A DNA stretch of 64,000 nucleotides from Streptomyces sp. JH34 (GTDB lineage Bacteria > Actinomycetota > Actinomycetes > Streptomycetales > Streptomycetaceae): assembly GCF_029428875.1 (NCBI RefSeq), contig NZ_JAJSOO010000001.1, forward strand, positions 5,793,501-5,857,500, written 5' to 3'. Under the pieces are notes generated by a model that was not told the DNA's origin, did no database searches, and saw only the letters and a list, made by a program, of their open reading frames with translations. Shown one piece after another: positions 1 to 7,773 of this stretch (positions are counted from its first letter, which is position 1; each line of letters opens with the position of its first letter). Position numbers and translations under genes: made by a program.

Positions 1-1
1 C

Positions 2-892
2 GTGGACGCCGCGACCAGTGAGAAGCAGGCCCTCACCGACCGGGAAGCGGGCACGCTGCTCATCCGGGACGCCGGATCGCCCTCCGACACCCGGTGGGTG
101 GACGAGCGAGAGGACCTGCCGAAGATCATCAGGGCGGGGCGGCACATCGCCAGGACCCGTCGCTACATCCGCAACTTCGCCCATGAGATCGAGCCCGGCG
201 ACCTCGTCGCCTACGTCGCGCGGGAGGCACGGCGCGGCGACGGCTGGGTGAAGCTGGTGGGTGACTGGATCGACCGCGACGCCGGGGACCTCACCGCCTG
301 CTGGCCGCGCGGTGAGGTCGAGGCCGCGATCGCCGAGGCGCACCGGCTCGGGGCCCGGGTCACCGCGCACTGCTTTGCCGAGGACTCGCTGCGGGACCTG
401 GTGGAGGCCGGGATCGACTGCGTCGAACACGCGACGGGGCTGACCGAGGACACCATCCCGCTCTTCGCGGAGCGTGGCGTGGCGATCGTCCCGACCCTGG
501 TCAACATCGCCACCTTCCCCGCCCTCGCGGCGGGCGGCGAGGCCAAGTTCCCCCGCTGGTCCGCCCACATGCGACGGCTCCACGAGCGCCGGTACGACAC
601 GGTGCGCGCGGCCTACGACGCAGGGATCCCGGTCTTCACCGGCACGGACGCGGGAGGATCGCTGGCGCACGGCCTGATCGCCGACGAGGTCGCCGAACTG
701 GTGAAGGCGGGCATCCCCGCCCGCGACGCGCTCTCCGCGACGGCCTGGGGCGCACGGCGGTGGCTCGGCAGGCCGGTGCTGGAGGAGGGGGCCCCGGCGG
801 ACCTCGTGGTGTACGACGAGGACCCGAGGGCGGACGTGAGGGCGCTGGCGTCCCCTCGGGCGGTGGTGCTCAATGGGCGGGTGATGGGCTGA
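2..892 (+). CDS. Amidohydrolase family protein, 3' part (5' end outside window)
   Basis: C-terminal 296 residues of a metal-dependent amidohydrolase of the imidazolonepropionase/prolidase type, which hydrolyses amide or cyclic amide bonds in the cytoplasm. Visible family features are the His in RVTAHCF, the His in CVEHATGL, the metal-binding Asp in FTGTDAGGSLAHG, and the closing adenine-deaminase-like stretch GAPADLVVYDEDP. The N-terminal HxH metal site is absent because the gene begins before base 1, so the first Val codon is not necessarily the start. It ends 26 bases before the putative GTG start of the truncated secreted-protein gene, which has its own Shine-Dalgarno sequence in that gap. 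The substrate cannot be predicted. Confidence 0.85.
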   Translation: MDAATSEKQALTDREAGTLLIRDAGSPSDTRWVDEREDLPKIIRAGRHIARTRRYIRNFAHEIEPGDLVAYVAREARRGDGWVKLVGDWIDRDAGDLTACWPRGEVEAAIAEAHRLGARVTAHCFAEDSLRDLVEAGIDCVEHATGLTEDTIPLFAERGVAIVPTLVNIATFPALAAGGEAKFPRWSAHMRRLHERRYDTVRAAYDAGIPVFTGTDAGGSLAHGLIADEVAELVKAGIPARDALSATAWGARRWLGRPVLEEGAPADLVVYDEDPRADVRALASPRAVVLNGRVMG

Positions 893-918
893 CTTTCGTT
901 GACCCCCGGAGGGGTGCT

Positions 919-1319
919 GTGTTGACCGGCGGTGACTTCGGGGCACGGCTGTCGTTGAAGCACCTCTGCGCGCGGCCCGGAGCGGCCGACGGGCGCTCGA
1001 ACAGCAACACCTTCCGTCCGGCCGTCCTGGCGCTCGCCGCCGCTCCCGTCGCCCTGCTCGTCGCCGTCCCCGCGCAGGCAGCCACCGCGACGACGCCGGC
1101 CACCCCGGCCGGGGGCCACGGAAAGGCGAGCACGGTCGTGCTCCGCGCCGGACTCGACGTCTCCCTCCTGAACAAGTCGGTCCAGGTGCCGCTCACGGCC
1201 ACGCTCAACAAGGTGCACGCGCCGGCGAGGACGGCGCTCGGCGTGAAGCTCGACGGAGTCGAGAAGGGCCGCCCCGTCCACGTACTGAAGGCCGACGTCG
1301 CCACGGCTGACCCTCCCTC
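919..1319 (+). pseudogene. Truncated SCO1860-type secreted (LAETG-anchored) protein gene
   Basis: GTG at 919 is preceded by GGAGG at 908-912. The product has a basic N-terminus, a hydrophobic core and a signal-peptidase site near AVPAQA-AT, then a segment (DVSLLNKSVQVPLTATL, HVLKADVAT) that I recall from the SCO1860 family of cell-wall-anchored Streptomyces proteins. Family members run to roughly 300 residues with a Gly/Thr-rich spacer and a C-terminal LAETG sorting signal. Here similarity stops near 1305, and the open frame runs on through a terminator and antisense into cobC without any anchor. I read this as a 3' deletion, so the protein is probably not surface-anchored or not functional. 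The N-terminal 30 residues before the usual start also look unlike the family. Family assignment is from memory. Confidence 0.65.
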
Positions 1320-1355
1320 GGAGAGCGGTGCCCGCGCGGCGGAACACCGCTCTCC
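1320..1355. terminator. Hairpin between truncated secreted-protein gene and cobC
   Basis: Perfect 11-bp stem GGAGAGCGGTG / CACCGCTCTCC with a 14-base loop. It lies between convergent transcription units, so it may end both. Confidence 0.7.
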
Positions 1356-1370
1356 CGACCCGGGGAGCCG

Positions 1371-2882
1371 TCAGCCGACGGCTCTCCGCGGCAGCCCCTG
1401 CAGGGCCAGGTCCAGTGCCTGCAGGAACCGGTTGGTCGTCACGCGGTCGCGTACGGCGATCCGCAGCCACTCGCTGCCCAGCCCGGGGAAGGTGTCCCCG
1501 CGCCGCGCCGCGAACCCGCGTGCGCGCAGCAGCTCCCGCACCTCGTCCGCGCGCTCCAGCCGCAGCAGCACGAACGGCCCGGCGGCCGGCTCCACCACCC
1601 GCAACTCACTGAACTCCGCGAGCCCGGCCAGCAGATGCGCGCGGTCCACCGCGATCCGGTCCGCGGCGTCCGCCGCCTCGACCAGCGCGCGTGGTTCCAT
1701 GCACGCCTCCGCCGCGGCCAGGGCGGGGGAGGAGACCGGCCACAGCGGCTGCGCCTCCTGGAGCAGGCCGATCGTCGCCGGATCGGCGAGCACATAGCCG
1801 ATCCGCAGGCCCGCGAGACCCCAGGTCTTGGTCAGGCTGCGCAGGACGACGAGCCCGGGGACGTCCTGGCGTGCGCAGAGAGCCTCGCGCTCGCCCGGCA
1901 CGGCGTCCATGAACGCCTCGTCGACCACCAGCGTTCTCCCGGGCCGCGCCAGTTGCTCCAGCACGTCCGCCGGATGGAGCACGGACGTCGGGTTGGTCGG
2001 ATTGCCGACCACCACCAGATCCGCGTCCTCGGGCACCGCCGCCGGATTCAGCCGGAAGCCGTCCTCCGGGCGCAGCAGAACACGGCCCACCTCGTGGCCC
2101 GCGGCACGCAGAGCGGCCTCCGGCTCGGTGAACTGCGGGTGCACGACGACCGGCCGGGCGGCCGGCAGAGCCCGCGCGATCAGCACGAACGCCTCGGCCG
2201 CACCCGCCGTGAGCAGGACCCTCTCCTCGGGCAGACCGTGCCGTCCGGCGACCGCCGTCCGCGCCGGCCGCCCGTCCGGATAGGCCGCCAGCGAACCGAG
2301 CGACGCCACTATCCGCCTGCGCAGCCACTCCGGGGGTGTGCCGGTCCGTACGTTGACGGCGAGGTCGGTCAGATCCAGGCCGCGTACTTCCGCGTCGCCG
2401 TGGTGCCGCAGATCGGGCCCGGCGCTCTCGATGTGCTTCGTGGGGGGCAGCATGGCAGCCATGGTGAACGGCTCGGCGCCATTCGTCGATGCCCGGGTGA
2501 CGGCCGGGGGTCTTCGGCGCGCCACCGCACAGGTCGCCGACGCCGACTTCCGCTTGGGAACCAGCAGTTCACAGCCGCCCATCGACGCGGCCGCCTCCGC
2601 GACCGACCCGGTGGCCACAGCGGTGAGGGAAACCGACGAAGGATGGGGCACGGAGACCTTCGCCAGCGCCTCCGCCGGGTAGGACCGGACGGGCACCCCC
2701 AGGCGCTCCGCCGCACCGGTGATCCCCGGCTCGTCGGCCCGGGCGTCGAGCGTCGCCAGTTCGACCACGTCGCCGGCCGCCGCCCCGGCCTCCTGAAGGG
2801 TCGTGCGGATGAGCCGGAGCACCTCCTCGGCCGGGACGCCGTGACGGGCGCCGACGCCGACGACGAGCTCGGCTCGGGTCAT
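1371..2882 (-). CDS. cobC: Rv2231c-type PLP-dependent CobC with N-terminal CobE/CbiG-C domain
   Basis: A 503-aa protein. Residues about 1-125 resemble the C-terminal domain of CbiG (CobE). After a linker, residues about 165-500 form a fold-type I aminotransferase like L-threonine-O-3-phosphate decarboxylase, which makes the aminopropanol-phosphate arm of cobalamin. The PLP-binding lysine is Lys352 in RSLTKTWGLAG; GNPTNPTS (about 293-300) and the Asp in VVDEAFMD are conserved cofactor contacts. The ATG at 2882 has GAGAGGA upstream. It is on the same strand as the cobB operon but separated from it by the plus-strand ZIP gene, so it needs its own promoter in 2883-3018. The alternative is a general histidinol-phosphate-like aminotransferase; the cobalamin context favours CobC. 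Confidence 0.85.
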   Translation of the reverse strand: MTRAELVVGVGARHGVPAEEVLRLIRTTLQEAGAAAGDVVELATLDARADEPGITGAAERLGVPVRSYPAEALAKVSVPHPSSVSLTAVATGSVAEAAASMGGCELLVPKRKSASATCAVARRRPPAVTRASTNGAEPFTMAAMLPPTKHIESAGPDLRHHGDAEVRGLDLTDLAVNVRTGTPPEWLRRRIVASLGSLAAYPDGRPARTAVAGRHGLPEERVLLTAGAAEAFVLIARALPAARPVVVHPQFTEPEAALRAAGHEVGRVLLRPEDGFRLNPAAVPEDADLVVVGNPTNPTSVLHPADVLEQLARPGRTLVVDEAFMDAVPGEREALCARQDVPGLVVLRSLTKTWGLAGLRIGYVLADPATIGLLQEAQPLWPVSSPALAAAEACMEPRALVEAADAADRIAVDRAHLLAGLAEFSELRVVEPAAGPFVLLRLERADEVRELLRARGFAARRGDTFPGLGSEWLRIAVRDRVTTNRFLQALDLALQGLPRRAVG

Positions 2883-2919
2883 GGGGAGCAGTCCTCTCGG
2901 GGACGGGGAAGCGGGCCAC

Positions 2920-2952
2920 GGACGGGGGACGGACGGGGGACGGACGGGGGAC
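2920..2952. repeat. Three tandem 11-bp repeats (GGACGGGGGAC)
   Basis: Three perfect head-to-tail copies of GGACGGGGGAC lie in the 136-bp divergent region between cobC and the ZIP gene. They could be slippage products or a repeated regulator site. Confidence 0.9.
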
Positions 2953-3018
2953 GCGGAGAAGGACCGGTAAGGGCGTCCTGAGGTGCGGGGAGCGGGGTCG
3001 ATCCGCTAGCAAGGGCGC

Positions 3019-3741
3019 ATGGCGGTATTCGTCGCGCTCGGCGCGTTCCTGATGACCCTGGCGGGCGGCTGGGTCGCGCAGCGCGTCAGCGACCGCCGTC
3101 ACCTCGTGCTCGGCTTCGCCGGCGGACTGATGCTGGGCGTCGTGGGTCTCGACCTGCTGCCCGAGGCGGTGGAGGCCGCGGGCGGCCTGGTCTTCGGCGT
3201 CCCCGCCGCCCTGCTGCTGTTCGTGGGCGGCTTCCTGACGGCGCATCTCGTCGAACGTTCGCTGGCCGTGCGCCAGGCGGCGCACGGGGCGGGCGAGGAA
3301 CGTGTCCCGCAGGTCGGGCTGACGGCGGCGGCCGCGATGGTGGGCCACAGCCTGATGGACGGCGTGGCCCTCGGCGCCGCGTTCCAGGTCGGCGGAGGCA
3401 TGGGAGCCGCCGTCGCGCTCGCCGTCATCACCCACGACTTCGCCGACGGGTTCAACACGTACACGATCACCAGCCTCTACGGGAACGCCCGCCGCAAGGC
3501 GCTCCTCATGCTGTACGCGGACGCCCTGGCCCCGATCGTGGGCGCTGCGACCACCCTGCTGTTCACCCTTCCGGAGGAACTGCTCGGCTGCTATCTCGGC
3601 TTCTTCGGCGGGGCGCTCCTCTACCTCGCCGCGGCCGAGATCCTTCCCGAGGCGCACCACGACCACCCGGCCCGCTCCACGCTGCTGTGCACGGTCGCGG
3701 GAGTGGGCTTCATCTGGCTGGTGGTCGGCGTCGCGGAGTGA
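3019..3741 (+). CDS. ZIP-family divalent metal transporter
   Basis: A 240-aa polytopic membrane protein with about seven or eight hydrophobic segments. It carries the two ZIP metal-path motifs: HSLMDG in TM4 (about residue 114) and THDFADG in TM5 (about 139-145), plus a Glu/His-containing LPEAHH near residue 213 of the kind seen in cytoplasmic ends of ZIP proteins. ZIP proteins move Zn2+, Fe2+, Mn2+ or Co2+ into the cytosol. It is divergent from cobC and convergent with the cobB operon, so a role in supplying cobalt for corrin synthesis is possible; this is inference, since the motifs do not separate Co from Zn. No Zur-like palindrome is obvious upstream. Ribosome-binding sequence (AAGGG three bases before ATG) is weak. 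Confidence 0.85.
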   Translation: MAVFVALGAFLMTLAGGWVAQRVSDRRHLVLGFAGGLMLGVVGLDLLPEAVEAAGGLVFGVPAALLLFVGGFLTAHLVERSLAVRQAAHGAGEERVPQVGLTAAAAMVGHSLMDGVALGAAFQVGGGMGAAVALAVITHDFADGFNTYTITSLYGNARRKALLMLYADALAPIVGAATTLLFTLPEELLGCYLGFFGGALLYLAAAEILPEAHHDHPARSTLLCTVAGVGFIWLVVGVAE

Positions 3742-3783
3742 CGCCACGCCCGGCGCCGCTCCACCGGAACGGAACGGCGTCAC
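3738..3783. terminator. Possible hairpin spanning the stop codons of ZIP and cobB
   Basis: Arms GTGACGCC (3738-3745) and GGCGTCAC (3776-3783) are perfect complements. Each contains one of the two convergent stop codons, and a GGCGCC core lies between them. Moderate stem only, but it sits between convergent genes. Confidence 0.4.
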
Positions 3784-5126
3784 CCCCGGCACTGCTCCAC
3801 GAAACGCCGCGCGACCCCGGGCGCCGCCGCCCAGTGCGTATGCAGGTAACTCGCGTGCACGCCCCCCTGCACGAAGCCCTCCACCCGCCGCTCGGGCTGG
3901 TGCAGACCCCAGGCCGGCGTCGGTCCGGCCCCGGGCTCCAGCACCGTCCGGTGGAACTCGTGCCCGCGCAGCCGCGTCCCGGCAACCGCCAGCACGCTGT
4001 CGGAGACCGCCACCGCCTGCCGGTAGCCGAGGGTCAGCCGCTCGGACATCCGTGCCGAGGCGTCCAGCACCCCGCACATCGGGCGGCCGTCCAGCTCACG
4101 GGCCAGATAGAGCAGCCCGGCGCACTCCGCCGCCACCGGGGCACCGGACAGCGCGAGACCGGTCACCGCCCCGCGCATCGGCTCGTTGGCCGACAGTTCG
4201 GGGGCGTACATCTCCGGGAAGCCGCCGCCTATGACGAGCCCCGCCGTGCCCGCGGGCAGCTTCTCGTCGTGGAGCGGATCGAAGACGACCACCTCCGCGC
4301 CCGCCGCCGCCAGGAGCTCGGCGTGCTCCGCGTAGGCGAAGGTGAACGCAGCGCCACCCGCCACGGCGACCACGGGCCGGGTGCCCGGTGCCGGATGCCG
4401 CTCCGGCTCCCACGCCTCGTCGGGCAGGTCCGGTGCGGAGCGGGCCAGCGCCATCAGGGCGTCCAGCTCACAGCCCTCGCGGACACGGTCGCCCATCGCG
4501 CGCACGGCGTCGAGGGCGTCGGTCCGCCGCTCGGCCACCGGGACCAGGCCCAGATGACGTGACGGGGTCGCCACCTGAGGGGCCCGCCGCAGCACCCCGA
4601 GGACCGGCAGCCCGGACTCGTCGAGCGCCTCCCGAAGCAACGCCTCGTGACGGTCGGAGGCCACCTTGTTCAGGATCACGCCGCCGATCCGCACCTCCGG
4701 GTCCCAGGAGGCGAAGCCGTGCACGAGCGCCGCGACCGACCGCGACTGCGAGGACGCGTCCACGACCAGGACGACGGGCGCCCGCAGCAGCTTGGACACC
4801 TGGGCGGTCGAGGCCAGTTCGCCCTGCCCCGACGCCCCGTCGTACAGCCCCATCACGCCCTCGACGACGGCCAGGTCGCAGCCGCTCGCCCCGTGCGCGA
4901 ACAGCGGGGCGACCAGATCGGGCCCGCACATGTAGGCGTCGAGGTTGCGCCCCGGCCGGCCGGTGGCCAGCGCGTGGTAACCCGGGTCGATGTAGTCCGG
5001 CCCCACCTTGTGCGGGGACACCGCGAGGCCACGCTCCGAGAAGGCCGCCATCAGGCCCGTGGCGACCGTGGTCTTGCCGCTGCCCGAAGCGGGTGCGGCT
5101 ATGACCAGACGAGGAACACTCACCAC
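3780..5126 (-). CDS. cobB: Cobyrinate a,c-diamide synthase
   Basis: A 448-aa glutamine-dependent amidotransferase that amidates the a and c side chains of (hydrogeno)byrinic acid in the corrin pathway. The N-terminal ATP-binding domain has the P-loop GSGKTT (15-20) and HKVGPDYIDPGYH, typical of CobB/CbiA. The C-terminal class I glutaminase domain has IGGGFPEMY and the catalytic Cys335 in AAECAGL, with a histidine in GGVHASYLH. Its GTG/ATG region overlaps the 3' end of cobO by 7 bases, so the two are translationally coupled. It is the last gene of the riboswitch-led operon, followed by convergent ZIP. Length is normal for the family. Confidence 0.95.
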   Translation of the reverse strand: MVSVPRLVIAAPASGSGKTTVATGLMAAFSERGLAVSPHKVGPDYIDPGYHALATGRPGRNLDAYMCGPDLVAPLFAHGASGCDLAVVEGVMGLYDGASGQGELASTAQVSKLLRAPVVLVVDASSQSRSVAALVHGFASWDPEVRIGGVILNKVASDRHEALLREALDESGLPVLGVLRRAPQVATPSRHLGLVPVAERRTDALDAVRAMGDRVREGCELDALMALARSAPDLPDEAWEPERHPAPGTRPVVAVAGGAAFTFAYAEHAELLAAAGAEVVVFDPLHDEKLPAGTAGLVIGGGFPEMYAPELSANEPMRGAVTGLALSGAPVAAECAGLLYLARELDGRPMCGVLDASARMSERLTLGYRQAVAVSDSVLAVAGTRLRGHEFHRTVLEPGAGPTPAWGLHQPERRVEGFVQGGVHASYLHTHWAAAPGVARRFVEQCRG

Positions 5127-5728
5127 TCGATGCCTCTCTGGCCCTTCTGACCGGCGTCCATCGGGTGCTTGACCTTGGACATGTCCGTCACCAGGTCGGC
5201 GGCCTCGATCAGTTTCTGCGGTGCGTTCCGCCCCGTGATCACCACGTGCTGCGTCCCCGGACGGCCGCGCATCACCTCGACGACCTCGTCGGTGTCGATC
5301 CAGCCCCAGTGCATCGGATAGGCGAACTCGTCGAGCACGTACAGCTTGTACGTCTCGGCGGCCAGGTCACGCTTGACCTGCTCCCACCCCTCGCGGGCCT
5401 TCTCCTCGTTGTCGGAGTTGTCACCGTGGATGCCCCTCTGGACCCACGACCAGCCCTCGCCCATCTTGTGCCAGTCGACGCTGCCGCCCTCGCCGCTCGC
5501 GCCGAGCACCTTCAGCGCGTTCTCCTCGCCGACCTTCCACTTCGCCGACTTCACGAACTGGAAAACCCCGATCGGCCAGCCCTGGTTCCAGGCCCGCAGG
5601 GCCAGCCCGAAGGCCGCCGTCGACTTGCCCTTGCCGACGCCCGTGTGGACGAACAGCAGTGGACGATTGCGGCGCTGACGCGTCGTCAGCCCGTCGTCCG
5701 GTACCGATACAGGCTGTCCCTGTGGCAT
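5120..5728 (-). CDS. cobO: Cob(I)yrinic acid a,c-diamide adenosyltransferase
   Basis: A 202-aa CobA/BtuR/CobO-type ATP:corrinoid adenosyltransferase that attaches the upper 5'-deoxyadenosyl ligand. P-loop GVGKGKST at 30-37, WNQGWPIGVFQFVK, YVLDEFAYP and the C-terminal VTDMSKVKHPMDAGQKGQ are the family landmarks. It begins at the last base of the cobaltochelatase gene (1-base overlap) and overlaps cobB by 7 bases, so it is translated as part of one polycistron. Full length. Confidence 0.95.
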   Translation of the reverse strand: MPQGQPVSVPDDGLTTRQRRNRPLLFVHTGVGKGKSTAAFGLALRAWNQGWPIGVFQFVKSAKWKVGEENALKVLGASGEGGSVDWHKMGEGWSWVQRGIHGDNSDNEEKAREGWEQVKRDLAAETYKLYVLDEFAYPMHWGWIDTDEVVEVMRGRPGTQHVVITGRNAPQKLIEAADLVTDMSKVKHPMDAGQKGQRGIEW

Positions 5729-7773
5729 TACGCGGCCCTCCCGGCAGCAGTGATGTCCTTGACCAGCCCGGCGATCGAGTCGGCCCGCAGCTCGTCGAGC
5801 GTGACCGCGCTGCCTCCCAGATCCCGGGCGAGCTGTGCGGCGAGGCCGAGGCGCACGAACCCCGACTCGCAGTCCACGACGACCGACGCGGTGCCCTCCG
5901 AGGCGTGCAGCCGCCCGGCGCGCCCCGCCAGCGCCACCGGATCCACGCCCCCGGTCGCCCGGCCGTCCGTCACCACGACGAGCAGCGCCCGTCGCGACGG
6001 ATCACGCATCCGCTCCACCCGCAGTACGTCGTGCGCCTTCAGCAGTCCGGCGGCCAGCGGGGTGCGCCCGCCTGTCGGGAGCGACTCCAGCCGGGCGGCG
6101 GCCGCGTCCACCGACGAGGTCGGGGGCAGCGCCACCCCGGCTTCCTTCCCCCGGAAGGTGACCAGACCGACCTTGTCCCTGCGCTGGTACGCGTCCAGCA
6201 GCAGCGACATCACCGCCCCCTTCACCGCGCTCATGCGCTGCCGGGCCGCCATCGACCCGGAGGCGTCCACCACGAACAGCACGAGATTGCCCTCGCGCCC
6301 CTCCCGCGTCGCCTGCCGCAGATCGTCACGCCGTACGACGAGACCCCGGCCCGACCGCCCGCGTGCCCGCTGGTGCGGCGCCGCCGCCTGCACGGTCGCC
6401 GCCAGGTGCAGCTTCGTCAGCGCCCCCTCGGGCCGCCGTGAACCGGTGGTCCGGCCGTGCTCGGTGCGTGCCTTGGACCGCCGCCCCGCCGCGCCCTCGC
6501 CCAGACCCGGCACGTTGAGCGTCTTCGTCCGGAACGGTTCGCCGGCCCGCACGGGCCGCTGCTCACCGCCGCCGCCCGGCGCGGGCGCGTCCCCGCTCCC
6601 GGTGTCCTCCCGGCCGGGCCCGTCGGCGCCTGGGTCATCTGTACTTCCGTCGTCGGCGCCGCCCCCATCCGGGCCGCCGCCGTCGCTCTCGGGCCCGTCG
6701 CCCTGCGGGGGCACCCCGCCGCCGGGCCCGTCGGGGCCGGGATCGTCGTCGCCGCCTCGCTCGTCCGCGGCATCCTGGAGGGCCTCGTCCAGCTTGTCCT
6801 CGTCCAGCCCGGGCGCGTCGAACGGATTGCGCCTGCGCCGGTGGGGGAGTGCCAGGAGCGCGGCCTGCCGCACGTCGTCCGCGACGACCTCCTCGCGCCC
6901 CGCCCACGCCGCGAGCGCCGTCGCGGTCCGCGCCATGACGATGTCGGCGCGCATCCCGTCGACCTCGAACGCCGCACAGGTCGCCGCGATCTGCCGCAAC
7001 ACGCCGTCACCGAGCACCACACGGGGGAGCAGGGCGCGCGCGGCGACGATACGCTCACGCAGCGCCGTCTCCTCGTCCGCCCACCGTGCCGCGAACCCGG
7101 CCGGATCGTCGTCGTACGCGAGCCTCCGCCGCACGACCTCCACCCGCAGGTCGGTCTCCCGCGAGGCGGCCACCTCGACGGTCAGCCCGAAGCGGTCCAG
7201 CAACTGCGGCCGGAGTTCGCCCTCCTCCGGGTTCATCGTTCCGACCAGCAGGAACCGGGCCGCGTGGCGGACCGAGACACCCTCCCGCTCGACGTACGAG
7301 GCACCCATGGCTGAGGCATCGAGCAGCAGGTCCACCAGGTGGTCATGAAGCAGATTGACCTCGTCGACATACAGGATCCCGCGATGGGCGTCGGCGAGGA
7401 GCCCCGGCTCGAAGGCCTTCACGCCCTCCGAGAGGGCCCGCTCGATGTCCAGCGCACCCACCAGCCGGTCCTCCGACGCGCCGACCGGAAGCTCCACGGT
7501 CCGCGCCGCGCGCGACACGCCCGCCCCCGCGTCATGGGGGCCGTCGGGACACGCCGGGTCGGGCGCCCCCGGGTCGCACGAGAAACGGCACCCCGCCACG
7601 ACCGCGACCTCGGGCATGAGGGCGGCCAGCGCCCGCACCGCGGTGGACTTCGCGGTGCCCTTCTCACCCCGGACAAGGACCCCGCCCACGGCGGGACTGA
7701 CGGCGTTGAGCAGCAGCCCGAGCCGCAGATCGTCCTGCCCGACGATGGCGGTGAAGGGATACGGCGTACTCAC
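5728..7773 (-). CDS. ChlI/ChlD-like cobaltochelatase ATPase-VWA subunit
   Basis: A 681-aa protein combining a MoxR/ChlI-type AAA+ domain (P-loop GEKGTAKST, 36-44; ILYVDEVNLL Walker B) with a C-terminal von Willebrand A domain whose MIDAS is VVDASGSM. Between them is a long Gly/Asp/Pro-rich acidic linker, as in BchD/ChlD. The protein is expected to energise cobalt insertion into hydrogenobyrinate diamide together with the large CobN subunit. CobN is not encoded next to it in this operon. Starts with a GTG overlapping the cobQ stop (GTGA) and touches cobO. Magnesium chelatase is the other homologous activity, but the cob context makes cobalt far more likely. Confidence 0.9.
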   Translation of the reverse strand: MSTPYPFTAIVGQDDLRLGLLLNAVSPAVGGVLVRGEKGTAKSTAVRALAALMPEVAVVAGCRFSCDPGAPDPACPDGPHDAGAGVSRAARTVELPVGASEDRLVGALDIERALSEGVKAFEPGLLADAHRGILYVDEVNLLHDHLVDLLLDASAMGASYVEREGVSVRHAARFLLVGTMNPEEGELRPQLLDRFGLTVEVAASRETDLRVEVVRRRLAYDDDPAGFAARWADEETALRERIVAARALLPRVVLGDGVLRQIAATCAAFEVDGMRADIVMARTATALAAWAGREEVVADDVRQAALLALPHRRRRNPFDAPGLDEDKLDEALQDAADERGGDDDPGPDGPGGGVPPQGDGPESDGGGPDGGGADDGSTDDPGADGPGREDTGSGDAPAPGGGGEQRPVRAGEPFRTKTLNVPGLGEGAAGRRSKARTEHGRTTGSRRPEGALTKLHLAATVQAAAPHQRARGRSGRGLVVRRDDLRQATREGREGNLVLFVVDASGSMAARQRMSAVKGAVMSLLLDAYQRRDKVGLVTFRGKEAGVALPPTSSVDAAAARLESLPTGGRTPLAAGLLKAHDVLRVERMRDPSRRALLVVVTDGRATGGVDPVALAGRAGRLHASEGTASVVVDCESGFVRLGLAAQLARDLGGSAVTLDELRADSIAGLVKDITAAGRAA

